From Pseudomonas oryzagri (GTDB lineage Bacteria; Pseudomonadota; Gammaproteobacteria; Pseudomonadales; Pseudomonadaceae): 64,000 nucleotides of DNA. Below the pieces are notes generated by a model. It worked only from the letters and a program-made list of their open reading frames with translations. It had not been told where the DNA came from and ran no database searches. The stretch is taken from NCBI RefSeq assembly GCF_020831405.1, contig NZ_JAJHPU010000041.1, forward strand, positions 1-64,000, in the 5' to 3' direction. Of the stretch, positions 16,961 to 24,920 are shown in pieces (position 1 is the stretch's first letter; each line of letters starts with the position of its first letter). A program made the translations under genes and the position numbers.

Positions 16961-18022
16961 TTACCGGGCCTGGCGCAGTGCCTGCCAGCGCTGGTCCAGC
17001 TCGGCCTTGAGCTTGGGCGAGGGGCTTTCCGCGAAGTACAGGTGGCTGCGCTGCGCCGGGTTGGGCAGCAGCTGCGGCTGGCGCTTGGCGAGCGCCTGCA
17101 GCTCGGGGGTGTCGGGCTTGAGGCTGCTGTAGAACCAGGTGGCCTGCGAGTTGCGTACCGCGTTGTCGGGGCGCAGCAGGAAGTCGATGAAGCGATAGGC
17201 GAGGTCGGGGCGCGCGGCGTTGCTGGGGATCGCCAGGCCCTCCATGGCCAGCGGCGCGCCCTCGGCGGGGACCAGGAACTCCAGCGGCTGGTTGCTCCTG
17301 GCGGCCGCGCCCAGCGCCAGGCCCGCCCAGGCGCTGGCCACGCACAGCTCGCCGGCCTGCAACGCCTCGACGTGGCGGGTGTTGTCGAGCACTTTGGCCG
17401 CACGGCGCAACGTCAGCAGCTGCTCGCCGGCGCGGCCGACCTGGCGCGGGCCGCTGCGCGCCAGGCTGCGTCCCTGGTAGGTGAACAGCACCGAGAAGGT
17501 CTCCTCGGGCGCGTCCTGCAGGCCGATCCCGCAGCCGGCCAGGCGCGCGCTCTGCTGCGGGTCGAACAGCAGGCTCCAGCTCGAGGGCAGCGGCCCGCCC
17601 AGCGCCGCTTCGGCCTGCGGCCGGTTCACCGCCAGACCAAGCATGCCCCACAGGTAGGGCACCGCGTAGCGGTTGGCCGATTCGAGGCCGGCGAGGGTGG
17701 CCTGCAATTGAGGGTCGACCGTGCCGAGCTGGCTGAGCCGCGCGGGCTCCAGCTCGGTGAGGCGTTTTTCGCGGATCAGTGCGGGCAGCTGGAAGTGCGA
17801 GGGCACTATCACGTCGTAGCGCTCGCCGCGGCGCAGGGCGGCGTCCAGCTCGTCGGCGCTGGTGTGCACGTGGTAGTCGACGCGCACGCCGCTCTCGCGC
17901 TGGAAGTCCTCGAGCACCGCGGTGGCGATGTAGTCGGGCCAGTTGGAGACGCGCAGGACCTCCTCGGCCTGGGCGGCGCAGGTGGTCAGGGCGAACGACA
18001 GCAGCAACGGCAGACGCTTCAT
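16961..18022 (-). CDS. periplasmic polyamine-type substrate-binding protein (PotF/SpuD-like)
   Basis: A 353-residue periplasmic protein with a signal peptide (MKRLPLLLSFALTTCAAQA) and the start of the mature PotF/SpuD fold, EEVLRVSNWPDYIA. Residues DVIVPSHFQLPALI and VPYLWGMLGLAVN match the family. The ATG at 18022 has GGAGGGAT just upstream. No permease or ATPase genes accompany it, so it may serve a transporter encoded elsewhere or act as an amine sensor or scavenger. It is transcribed divergently from the aldehyde dehydrogenase, with back-to-back FeaR-like operators between them, which links it to the amine regulon. Confidence 0.83.
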   Translation of the reverse strand: MKRLPLLLSFALTTCAAQAEEVLRVSNWPDYIATAVLEDFQRESGVRVDYHVHTSADELDAALRRGERYDVIVPSHFQLPALIREKRLTELEPARLSQLGTVDPQLQATLAGLESANRYAVPYLWGMLGLAVNRPQAEAALGGPLPSSWSLLFDPQQSARLAGCGIGLQDAPEETFSVLFTYQGRSLARSGPRQVGRAGEQLLTLRRAAKVLDNTRHVEALQAGELCVASAWAGLALGAAARSNQPLEFLVPAEGAPLAMEGLAIPSNAARPDLAYRFIDFLLRPDNAVRNSQATWFYSSLKPDTPELQALAKRQPQLLPNPAQRSHLYFAESPSPKLKAELDQRWQALRQAR

Positions 18023-18088
18023 GGATCCCTCCGGAAGTGGACGACAGATGGATGGGCGGCCATTAGTGGCGCAAGGCGCGGCGGCGGT

Positions 18089-18187
18089 CTTGCACGCTGC
18101 TGCCGGACGCTTGCCTGTGCGTGCCAGTTTTTCCCGCCCGCGCGGCGACCGGCATGCACGGTCAACAGGTTGGCAGCCTCGGGCAAG
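18089..18187. promoter_or_regulatory. back-to-back tandem FeaR-like operators between binding protein and aldehyde dehydrogenase
   Basis: Plus-strand pair CGGCATGCACGGTCAAC (18150-18166) and TGGCAGCCTCGGGCAAG (18171-18187), period 21, with TACTAT at 18208-18213 as -10 facing the aldehyde dehydrogenase. The opposite pair, read as CTTGCACGCTGCTGCCG (18089-18105) and CTTGCCTGTGCGTGCCA (18110-18126), period 21, faces the binding-protein gene. The remainder of the 18023-18346 gap shows nothing else. Confidence 0.78.
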
Positions 18188-18346
18188 GCAGCCGGGGGCG
18201 GGCGGTCTACTATCCATTGAAACTCGCAGGCCTTGCCGCTCCCCTTGAGAAGCGTGCGCCTGCCGCCTTGCGGCGTTCCGCCCGGACACCGGCGCACGAT
18301 GCGCGGGGCGGGCCGCAGATACGTGCATTCATTCGGAGTTACCGTC

Positions 18347-19849
18347 ATGCCTAACCCCACCGTGGTCGAACCCCTGGAGCAGGTCAGCGCCTTCCTGCGC
18401 CGCCGGCATGTGTCCTTCATCGACGGCTGCAGCATCGACGAGCACCCCGGCGAGGTGATCGAGGCGTTCAACCCGGCCAGCGGCGAGCCGCTCAGCCAGC
18501 TGGTGATGGGCGGCCAGGCGCAGGTCGAGCAGGCCGTCGCCTCGGCGCACCGCGCCTTCCGCTCCAGGGTGTGGAGCGGCCTGCGCCCGGCCGACCGCGA
18601 GCGCATCCTGCTGCGCTTCGCCGACGTGGTGGAGGCGCACGCCGAGGAACTGGCCCAGCTGGAAACCCTCAACCAGGGCAAGTCGATCCACATCTCGCGG
18701 GCCATCGAGGTCGGCGCCACCGTCGAGTTCATGCGCTACATGGCCGGCTGGGCGACCAAGATCGAGGGGCAGACCCTCGACGTGTCGATCCCGGTGCCGC
18801 CGGGCACCCGCTACAACGCCTACACCCGCCGCGAGCCGGTGGGCGTGGTGGCCGGCATCGTGCCGTGGAACTTCCCGCTGATGATCGCCCTGTGGAAGGT
18901 GATCCCGGCGCTGGCCGCCGGCTGCACCATCGTCATCAAGCCGGCCGACGAGACCCCGCTGACCGCCCTGCGTCTGGCCGAGCTGGCCATCGAGGCGGGC
19001 GTGCCGGCCGGGGTGTTCAACGTGCTGCTCGGCCGCGGCGCCATCGCCGGCGCTGCGCTGGTCGCCCATCCGCTGGTCAGCAAGGTGTCGTTCACCGGCT
19101 CCACCGCGGTCGGCAAGCAGATCGGCACCGCCGCCCTGCAGAACATGACGCGCTTCTCCCTGGAACTGGGCGGCAAGAACCCGATGCTGGTGCTCGAGGA
19201 CGCCGACCTGGACAAGGTGGTGAGCGGCGCGCTGCTCGGCGGCCTGCTCAACCAGGGCCAGGTGTGCGCCGGCGCCTCGCGCATCTACGTGCCGCGCGCC
19301 CGCTACCAGGACTACGTCGACGCGCTCGCCGCGGCGGTCAAGGGCATGCGTATCGGCCCGGGCATGGACCCGAACGCGCAGATCAACCCGCTGGTTTCGC
19401 GCAAGCAGCAGACCAGCGTGCTCGGCCACCTGGACAAGGCCCGCGCGCAGGGCGCCCAGGTGGTGACCGGCGGCGCCGCCCCGCAGCTGCCGGGCTACTT
19501 CGTCGAGCCGACGGTGCTCGCCGGCGTCGACCACGGCATGGCCGCGGCGCGCGAGGAAATCTTCGGCCCGGTGCTGGCGGTGCTGGCCTACGACAGCGTC
19601 GAGGACGCCCTGGCGCTGGTCAACGACAGCCAGTACGGCCTGGCGGCCAGCCTGTGGACCAACGACCTGGGGCGGACCATGGACCTGGTACCGCGCATCG
19701 AGTCGGGCATCGTCTGGGTCAACAGCCACGTGCCGCTCGACCCCAACCTGCCGTTCGGCGGGGTCAAGCAGTCGGGCATCGGCCGCGAGTTCGGCCGCGG
19801 CGCGGTGGAGGCGTTCACCGAGCTCAAGTCGGTGTGCATCGCCTATTGA
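18347..19849 (+). CDS. aldehyde dehydrogenase, phenylacetaldehyde (FeaB)-type
   Basis: A 500-residue NAD(P)-dependent aldehyde dehydrogenase. Visible motifs are VPWNFPLMIALWK, FTGSTAVGKQI (Rossmann turn), LELGGKNPM with the general-base Glu, and NQGQVCAGASR with the nucleophilic Cys. Length and sequence resemble FeaB and related betaine/aromatic aldehyde dehydrogenases. The ATG at 18347 has CGGAGTT upstream. It is expected to oxidise the aldehyde released by amine oxidation (phenylacetaldehyde or 4-hydroxyphenylacetaldehyde) to the acid. FeaR-like operators lie directly upstream, as FeaR controls feaB in E. coli. Substrate assignment is inference from context. Confidence 0.88.
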   Translation: MPNPTVVEPLEQVSAFLRRRHVSFIDGCSIDEHPGEVIEAFNPASGEPLSQLVMGGQAQVEQAVASAHRAFRSRVWSGLRPADRERILLRFADVVEAHAEELAQLETLNQGKSIHISRAIEVGATVEFMRYMAGWATKIEGQTLDVSIPVPPGTRYNAYTRREPVGVVAGIVPWNFPLMIALWKVIPALAAGCTIVIKPADETPLTALRLAELAIEAGVPAGVFNVLLGRGAIAGAALVAHPLVSKVSFTGSTAVGKQIGTAALQNMTRFSLELGGKNPMLVLEDADLDKVVSGALLGGLLNQGQVCAGASRIYVPRARYQDYVDALAAAVKGMRIGPGMDPNAQINPLVSRKQQTSVLGHLDKARAQGAQVVTGGAAPQLPGYFVEPTVLAGVDHGMAAAREEIFGPVLAVLAYDSVEDALALVNDSQYGLAASLWTNDLGRTMDLVPRIESGIVWVNSHVPLDPNLPFGGVKQSGIGREFGRGAVEAFTELKSVCIAY

Positions 19850-20027
19850 GATTTCGCCCGCGGGCGGAGGTACGGACAACGCGGCTCCAGGGGCCGCGGT
19901 GACTTGGGAGCTGTAGGTACGGGCTGGTTGGAGTGCGCGGGTTTCGTGCTAGGCACCTGCGCGCTCGCCGCCCGGACCGCCATGGATGGCGGGTCGTTTG
20001 AGGTTCTTGTGTACAGACACGAGGTTG

Positions 20028-20067
20028 GCCCGCAACACCCCGGCAGCGGTGTTGCGGGCTTTTTTTT
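20028..20067 (+). terminator. intrinsic terminator after the aldehyde dehydrogenase
   Basis: Perfect 12-bp stem GCCCGCAACACC (20028-20039) / GGTGTTGCGGGC (20048-20059) followed by eight T. It lies 180 bp after the aldehyde dehydrogenase stop and just before the next gene. Confidence 0.95.
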
Positions 20068-20092
20068 GCGCGCGCGGCGCGCTGGAGTTGCG

Positions 20093-20626
20093 ATGAAGAG
20101 AATCCTCACCCTGTGCGCCCTGCTGGGCCTGGCCGGCGGCGCACTGGCCGCGAAGGGCGGCGACGCGGCGTTCCGCGCCGCGCTGGCCCACGAACTGGAC
20201 AACCGCGCGCTGGCCGGCCAGGTGGTCGGCGCCCTGGCCGAGCACCACCGCGGCACCCCGCAGGGCCGCTTCTGGGCCGCCTACGTGGCCCTCGAGCGCT
20301 ACAACGCGCCCCGCTATGCGCCGGTCGCCGCGCGTCATGGTCTCGCCGGCGGCGGCCTGCTGGTCGATCTCAAGGCCTGGGGTTCGATCCTGTTCGCCCG
20401 GCTGTTCCCCGAGCGCTTCCTGGCCATGCTGGCCGGCGCCACCGGCAAGTACCTGGCGGACATGCGCGCGGTCGCGGCGCCGGCGGATGGCGGAGACGCC
20501 GCCTTCCTCGCCTATATGATCGAGCAGGAAAGCGTGCAGGCCAGCGCGCTGGCGCAGGCCGCCGCGCAGCGCTACGAAGCGGCGGCCGGCGAGCTGGAGG
20601 ACTTCGTTAGGCGAGGGAGGCAGTGA
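20093..20626 (+). CDS. hypothetical secreted protein
   Basis: A 177-residue protein of no recognised family. The N-terminus MKRILTLCALLGLAGGALAA is a clear Sec signal peptide. The mature part is Ala-rich and helical, with a central hydrophobic stretch around LLVDLKAWGSILFARLFPER. The ATG at 20093 has GGAG upstream; the longer open frame runs through the preceding terminator and is rejected. It converges on the TatA gene. Function unknown. Confidence 0.7.
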   Translation: MKRILTLCALLGLAGGALAAKGGDAAFRAALAHELDNRALAGQVVGALAEHHRGTPQGRFWAAYVALERYNAPRYAPVAARHGLAGGGLLVDLKAWGSILFARLFPERFLAMLAGATGKYLADMRAVAAPADGGDAAFLAYMIEQESVQASALAQAAAQRYEAAAGELEDFVRRGRQ

Positions 20627-20683
20627 AGGCGCGGCAATGCCCGCGCCGCCAGGGCGGCGGCGCAGGTCGGGGGAGGGAGGCGA

Positions 20684-20911
20684 TCAGCTGACGGGGTGGC
20701 GCACGCCGTTCGGCAGACGGGACGGCGTGTCCTCGCCCGCCACCTCCGCCTGGCTGTCGGCGGCGGCGCCGTCCGCGTCCGCCACCGACTTGCGAAAGCC
20801 CTTGACGGCCTCGCCCAGGTCGCTGCCGAGGTGCCTCAAGCGCTTGCCGCCGAACAGCAGGCCGACGACCAGCAGGATCACCAGCCAGTGTTTCCAGTCG
20901 AAGATGCCCAT
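20684..20911 (-). CDS. TatA-family twin-arginine translocase subunit (paralogue)
   Basis: A 75-residue TatA/E protein: short N-terminal transmembrane helix ([13 protein letters not shown]), hinge [14 protein letters not shown], amphipathic helix [11 protein letters not shown], acidic C-terminal tail. It starts 54 bp after the porin 2 stop with GGAGAAGACGG upstream. No tatB or tatC is nearby, so this is an extra TatA, not the housekeeping operon. Three genes upstream on the same strand is the Tat-exported amine dehydrogenase (23294-24754), suggesting a dedicated or dosage-boosting role for its export. Confidence 0.88.
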   Translation of the reverse strand: MGIFDWKHWLVILLVVGLLFGGKRLRHLGSDLGEAVKGFRKSVADADGAAADSQAEVAGEDTPSRLPNGVRHPVS

Positions 20912-20964
20912 TTCCGTCTTCTCCGCAGGTGCTGCCGCCCGCGGCGGGGCGGCGGCAGGTGGCT

Positions 20965-22302
20965 TCAGAATGTGGTGGCCATGATCAGCTGGGCGTAGAC
21001 GTTGCTGTCGTCGTTGCCGAGCTGGGTGCCGCCATGGGCAGCGTCCGTCTCCGGCTTGTAGAAGCCGAGCAGCGGCATCACGAACAGGTGCTCGCCGACC
21101 GCCCATTCGGCGTACAGGTTCAGCTCGCGGCCGTCCAGGTTCAGGCGGTTGTCGGTCTCCAGGGTGGCGAAGTCGTAGAACAGCGCGCCGACGCTGAGGT
21201 TCTCCAGCGGGGCGGCCTTGATGCCGACGTGGTGGACCTGCGTGTTGTTGTTGAACGGCCCGGCGTAGTTGGACGCCACCTCGCCCTGGAACCAGGTGCC
21301 CAGCGCGCGGCCGTTGCCGTAGAACAGCGGGTCGTAGCTCGCCGAAAAGCGGCTGTAGCGGTAGTTGACGGTCGGCGACCAGGGCAGCTCGGCGAAGGTC
21401 CAGCCGGCCTCCAGATACCAGGCGTTCTCGTCGTCGCCGTTCTTGTCCTGCTGGGCGTATTCGCCGGCGAGGAACAGCTGGTCGACCCCGGCATTGCCCT
21501 GGCCGCGCAGGCTGTAGGTCCTGATGCCCTTGCGGCCGACGAAGTCGAACTCCTCGTCGGTATCCAGCACGTCGAGGTAGGTCAGGCCCACGGTGCCCTT
21601 GTCGCTCACGTTTTCCAGGGTGGCGACCGCCAGCTCGGCCTTGCCCTGGGCGCGGTTGTCGGATTTGAGCCACATCAGGTCGCCGCGCAGGCCCTGCTCG
21701 CCGCCCAGGCGCAGCACGGCGGTGCGGTCGAAGGCCTTGCGCGCGGTCAGGTAGTAGGCGCCGCCGCGATCGAGCACGCCGTCGGCGATTTCGTCGCCGA
21801 GGTTCAAGGCATCGCCGGAGACCAGGAAGCCGTCGCCGATCACGATGTTCTGCCGGCCGAAGGACAGGTCGACGCCGTTCTCGCCAAGGGCCGCGAAGCG
21901 CTGGCCGGAGCGCCAGCCCAGGTAGGCGTCCTCGATCTTGGTGGTGCGCTCGCTGCCGTTGCTCCAGCCGGCGGCGTCGCCGTCGCCGAAGGTGGCCGAG
22001 CTGACCCAGTTGAACTTGCCGTAGAGCTGGTCGCCGGCGGCGGACAGGCCCTGGCTGCCGCTTACCCCGTACTTGAAGTAAGCCTCCTGCCAGTCGGCCG
22101 AGCCTTCATCCAGGGTGCCGGACTGCGCGTAGCTCTCGGCGCTGTGGAACAGGCCGAAGGCGGCTTCGAGATCGGCGTTGAGCTGGCTGTCGCCCTGGGC
22201 GTACAGCTCGACGGCCCAGCCTGCCGAGCTGCCGCCCAGCAGGCCCAGCAGGGTGGCGGCGCGGATGGCCCGCGCCAAGTGGCCGGTGTGCGGTTTGTGC
22301 AT
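20965..22302 (-). CDS. outer-membrane porin 2 (alginate-export-like family)
   Basis: A 445-residue paralogue of the porin at 14711-16072, with a signal peptide cleaved after AGWA (about residue 30), shared blocks such as [12 protein letters not shown] and [14 protein letters not shown], and a C-terminal Phe. It lies between the periplasmic SnoaL-like/cytochrome/amine dehydrogenase genes and tatA, all on the same strand. The 151-bp gap upstream shows no FeaR-like repeat and no clear terminator, so it is probably read through from the amine dehydrogenase operon. It likely brings the amine substrate into the periplasm. Confidence 0.85.
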   Translation of the reverse strand: MHKPHTGHLARAIRAATLLGLLGGSSAGWAVELYAQGDSQLNADLEAAFGLFHSAESYAQSGTLDEGSADWQEAYFKYGVSGSQGLSAAGDQLYGKFNWVSSATFGDGDAAGWSNGSERTTKIEDAYLGWRSGQRFAALGENGVDLSFGRQNIVIGDGFLVSGDALNLGDEIADGVLDRGGAYYLTARKAFDRTAVLRLGGEQGLRGDLMWLKSDNRAQGKAELAVATLENVSDKGTVGLTYLDVLDTDEEFDFVGRKGIRTYSLRGQGNAGVDQLFLAGEYAQQDKNGDDENAWYLEAGWTFAELPWSPTVNYRYSRFSASYDPLFYGNGRALGTWFQGEVASNYAGPFNNNTQVHHVGIKAAPLENLSVGALFYDFATLETDNRLNLDGRELNLYAEWAVGEHLFVMPLLGFYKPETDAAHGGTQLGNDDSNVYAQLIMATTF

Positions 22303-22453
22303 GAAAGGCTTCCCCTTGTGTGCGTCCGGTAGCCGGGCGCTTTCTTGTGGTTGGCGGAGCGATTCGCGATTCGCGCGCAGCCGTCGTCGCGCCAGGCCAT
22401 GGCCTGCCGACGGCGGTCTGCGCGGGAAATGTCGGAGGAGTGGGGCGGCGGGC

Positions 22454-22912
22454 TTACTGCGGCGGGATTTCGCCCGCGGCGTACATGTCGGCCACCACGC
22501 GCCAGCCCTGCGGGGTCTGTTTCCAGACGAACAGGCTCTTCATCTTGAAGGTCTCGCCCTGGTTGGGCACGACCGTCCAGGTCACCCAGCTGTAGGCCGC
22601 ATCCTTGCCCAGCGCGGTGACGCGGTCGAGGGCGATGTCGGCGCTCTTGCTGTCCTTGACCAGCGTCTCGATCAGCTCGGTGAGTTTTGCCGTCCCGGTG
22701 TACAGCGGCGCGCTCTGCTCGCCGGTGATCTCGGTTTCCGGCAGGTAGGTCTCGGCGACGATGCCGGCGGCATCCTTCTGGCCCCACTTGGTTTCCACCA
22801 CGTCGAGGCGCTCGCGCAGGGCCTGGGTCAGCTCGGCCTGGCTATCGGCCAGCGCCCATTGGCTGCTGACGGCCAGCAGCAGGCCCGCCAGGGCGGCGTT
22901 GAACTTGTTCAT
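22454..22912 (-). CDS. periplasmic SnoaL/NTF2-like protein
   Basis: A 152-residue protein with a signal peptide (MNKFNAALAGLLLAVSSQWALA) and a SnoaL/NTF2-like alpha-plus-beta domain: an N-terminal helix pair, a KDAAYSWVTWTVVPNQG strand and the closing WRVVADMYAAG segment. It follows the cytochrome c gene by 4 bp, in the same operon as the Tat-exported amine dehydrogenase. NTF2-like proteins bind small ligands or act as hydrolases/isomerases; the role here is unknown. Confidence 0.75.
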   Translation of the reverse strand: MNKFNAALAGLLLAVSSQWALADSQAELTQALRERLDVVETKWGQKDAAGIVAETYLPETEITGEQSAPLYTGTAKLTELIETLVKDSKSADIALDRVTALGKDAAYSWVTWTVVPNQGETFKMKSLFVWKQTPQGWRVVADMYAAGEIPPQ

Positions 22913-22916
22913 CGGC

Positions 22917-23297
22917 TTACTCCTTGGTGCTCAGCGATTGCAGGAAGAGGATCAGCGCCTGGCGGTCTTCGGCCTTCTTCAGGCCGGAGAAGGGCATGGC
23001 GGTGCCGGGCCGGTTGGCGGCTGGCGACTCGAGGAAGGCGTCGAGGCGTTCGGGCGTCCAGGTTTCCGGCGAGCCGGCCAGCGCGGCGGAGTAGCCGAAG
23101 CCCTCGGCCGAGCCGATCTTGCGGCCGACCACGCCGTGCAGGTTGGGGCCGACCGCGTGACCGGCCGCCGCCTCGCTGTTGTGGCAGATCGCGCACTTGG
23201 TCTGGAACAGCGTCTGGCCGCGTTCCAGGCTGGCTTCGGCCTGGGCGTGCGAGGTCGCGGCGCACAGGGCGGCGAAGAGGAGAGCTGCGCGGATCAT
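22917..23297 (-). CDS. periplasmic cytochrome c (class I)
   Basis: A 126-residue monoheme cytochrome. Signal peptide MIRAALLFAALCAATSHAQA, heme-binding CAICH at residues 35-39, and an axial Met at about residue 101 in TAMPFSG. The ATG overlaps the stop of the amine dehydrogenase by 4 bp (ATGA), so the two are translationally coupled. In Pseudomonas NicA2-like enzymes use an adjacent cytochrome c as electron acceptor instead of oxygen, and the same arrangement is predicted here. Electrons would pass to the terminal oxidases. Confidence 0.92.
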   Translation of the reverse strand: MIRAALLFAALCAATSHAQAEASLERGQTLFQTKCAICHNSEAAAGHAVGPNLHGVVGRKIGSAEGFGYSAALAGSPETWTPERLDAFLESPAANRPGTAMPFSGLKKAEDRQALILFLQSLSTKE

Positions 23298-24754
23298 GCC
23301 TTGCCTCCGTTGAGCTGCTTGAACACGTTGTGGGCGGTTTCCACGCCGCTCTGGATCGCGCCGTCGATAAAGCCGCGCCAGCCGTTGGAACTGTCGGCGC
23401 TGGCGAAGTGGATCGAGCCCTGCGGGGCGCGCAACGCTTCCAGGCTGTCGCTGAGCATGCCCGGCCGGTACCAGCACCAGGTGCCATTGGAGTAGGGGTC
23501 GACCGCCCACTCGTAGCCGAGCACAGCGACCACCTCGGCGCCGGGGATCAGCTGGCGGACCGCCTGCTGGACCTGCTCCTCGTTGTTCTGGTCGAGGCCG
23601 CCGGGCGGGCCGAAGCACACCAGCAGGGTGCCGTCGTCGCGCTCCTGCTCGGTCCACATCATGGTGATCGGGTTCGGATAGGGCGCCATGCCGATCCACT
23701 TGCCGACCTTCTGCTTGATGTGCACGTAGCACTTGACGCCCTTGCCGGTATGGCCGGCCTCGGCCGCCTTCATCTTTTGCGCCGGCAGACCGGGGGTGAA
23801 GGCGATCGACGACAGCACGTTCAGCGGTACGGCGCAGATCACCGCGCCGGCGCTGTAGCTGTCGCCCTTGGCGGTGGTGACCACGTTGCGCCCACCCTGG
23901 CTGGCGACCGCCTTGACCGGCGTCGACAGCAGCAGCTGCGCGTCGCCGTCGCCGATGATGGCGTGGGCCAGCGCGCCGGTGCCCTCGGCGATCTTGTAGC
24001 GGGCGAGCTTGTCGAACAGCAGGAACATGTCGTAGTCGCCCAGCGACCACCAGCGCAGCATGTCGATGAACGCGCCCTGGCTGGGGTCGTTGTGGCAGTT
24101 GATGGTGAAGTTGGCATTGAGCAGGTCGCGCATTTCCGGAGAGATCTTCATCTGCTCCAGACGCTGGATCATCGACAGCTTGTCCCATTCGCGAGCCTTG
24201 TCGCGGGCCAGGAAGGGCTCGTAGGGGCGCGGGAAAACCGTGCGGCCGCCCGCCTGGTCGACGTTGCAGTAGTCGGCCATGGCCTTGGCGATCTGCGGCC
24301 AGATCTCCATGGACGGCGCGCTTTTCAGCTTGCCCTCGGTGATCCAGGCGGTGGTGTCGGCGGCCGCCCCCGGAGACTCCTTGATGCCCAGGCCGTAGCG
24401 GGTCACCTCGTTCCACACGAAGCCCTGGCTCCAGTGGATCCAGGTGCCGCCCAGTTCGACGTGCTTGCCGCCGTACTCGCTGGTGAAGGTGCGCCCGCCG
24501 ATGCGGTTGCGCGCCTCCAGCACCAGGGTCTTCATGCCGCGCAGGGCACAGTCGCGCGCCGCGGTGAGGCCGGCCATGCCGCCGCCGATGACGATCACGT
24601 CGAACTGGTCGCCCGGCTTGGGTGGTTCCTGGCGGCCCTTCTCGACGCGCTCCTGGCCGGCGGCGATCGCATTGGCCGCCAGGGCGCTGGTGGCCATGAG
24701 CACGCCGGCGTTCTTGATGAACTGCCGACGGGAGTTGTTGGTTGCGTTGGTCAT
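23294..24754 (-). CDS. Tat-exported flavin amine dehydrogenase, NicA2-like
   Basis: A 486-residue flavin-containing amine oxidoreductase (monoamine oxidase fold). A twin-arginine signal, SRRQFIKNAG, lies at residues 8-17. The FAD motif VIVIGGGMAGLTAARDCALRG follows near residue 53, then EARNRIGGRTFTSEYGG and GGTWIHWSQGFVWNE; the last block is close to that of nicotine oxidoreductase NicA2. The C-terminal ASADSSNGWRGFIDGAIQSG binds FAD. It is coupled to a cytochrome c gene, suggesting a dehydrogenase acting in the periplasm. The substrate is probably an aromatic or cyclic amine; nicotine itself is not implied. A FeaR-like tandem operator lies upstream. Confidence 0.9.
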   Translation of the reverse strand: MTNATNNSRRQFIKNAGVLMATSALAANAIAAGQERVEKGRQEPPKPGDQFDVIVIGGGMAGLTAARDCALRGMKTLVLEARNRIGGRTFTSEYGGKHVELGGTWIHWSQGFVWNEVTRYGLGIKESPGAAADTTAWITEGKLKSAPSMEIWPQIAKAMADYCNVDQAGGRTVFPRPYEPFLARDKAREWDKLSMIQRLEQMKISPEMRDLLNANFTINCHNDPSQGAFIDMLRWWSLGDYDMFLLFDKLARYKIAEGTGALAHAIIGDGDAQLLLSTPVKAVASQGGRNVVTTAKGDSYSAGAVICAVPLNVLSSIAFTPGLPAQKMKAAEAGHTGKGVKCYVHIKQKVGKWIGMAPYPNPITMMWTEQERDDGTLLVCFGPPGGLDQNNEEQVQQAVRQLIPGAEVVAVLGYEWAVDPYSNGTWCWYRPGMLSDSLEALRAPQGSIHFASADSSNGWRGFIDGAIQSGVETAHNVFKQLNGGKA

Positions 24755-24853
24755 TGTTGTTCTCCTCGCGACCCGTCAAAACCATGGGTACAGCCGGCCG
24801 CGAAAGCGGGCCGCTGGTAGGGAACAAGAATGGAAGAAACGCCAGCGGATGTT

Positions 24854-24891
24854 TTGCACGATCCGGCCAATTTGCTTGACCGGATCCGCCA
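24854..24891 (-). promoter_or_regulatory. tandem operator upstream of the amine dehydrogenase operon
   Basis: Read on the minus strand, TGGCGGATCCGGTCAA (24891-24876) and TGGCCGGATCGTGCAA (24869-24854) repeat with a 22-bp period, followed 21 bp later by CATTCT (24832-24827) as a -10-like element. The sites resemble those of the FeaR-like set but share a GGATC block not seen there, fitting recognition by the adjacent AraC paralogue. Confidence 0.75.
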
Positions 24892-24920
24892 GAGCGCCGG
24901 CGCGGGCGCGCAATCGCCGA

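Noticed and set aside
19904-20092. N-terminal extension of the secreted hypothetical protein
   Set aside because: It would run through a perfect intrinsic terminator; the signal peptide begins at 20093.
23294-24754. Assignment as nicotine oxidoreductase
   Set aside because: The likeness to NicA2 is clear in FAD and WIHW blocks, but no other nicotine genes are present and neighbours point to aromatic amines.
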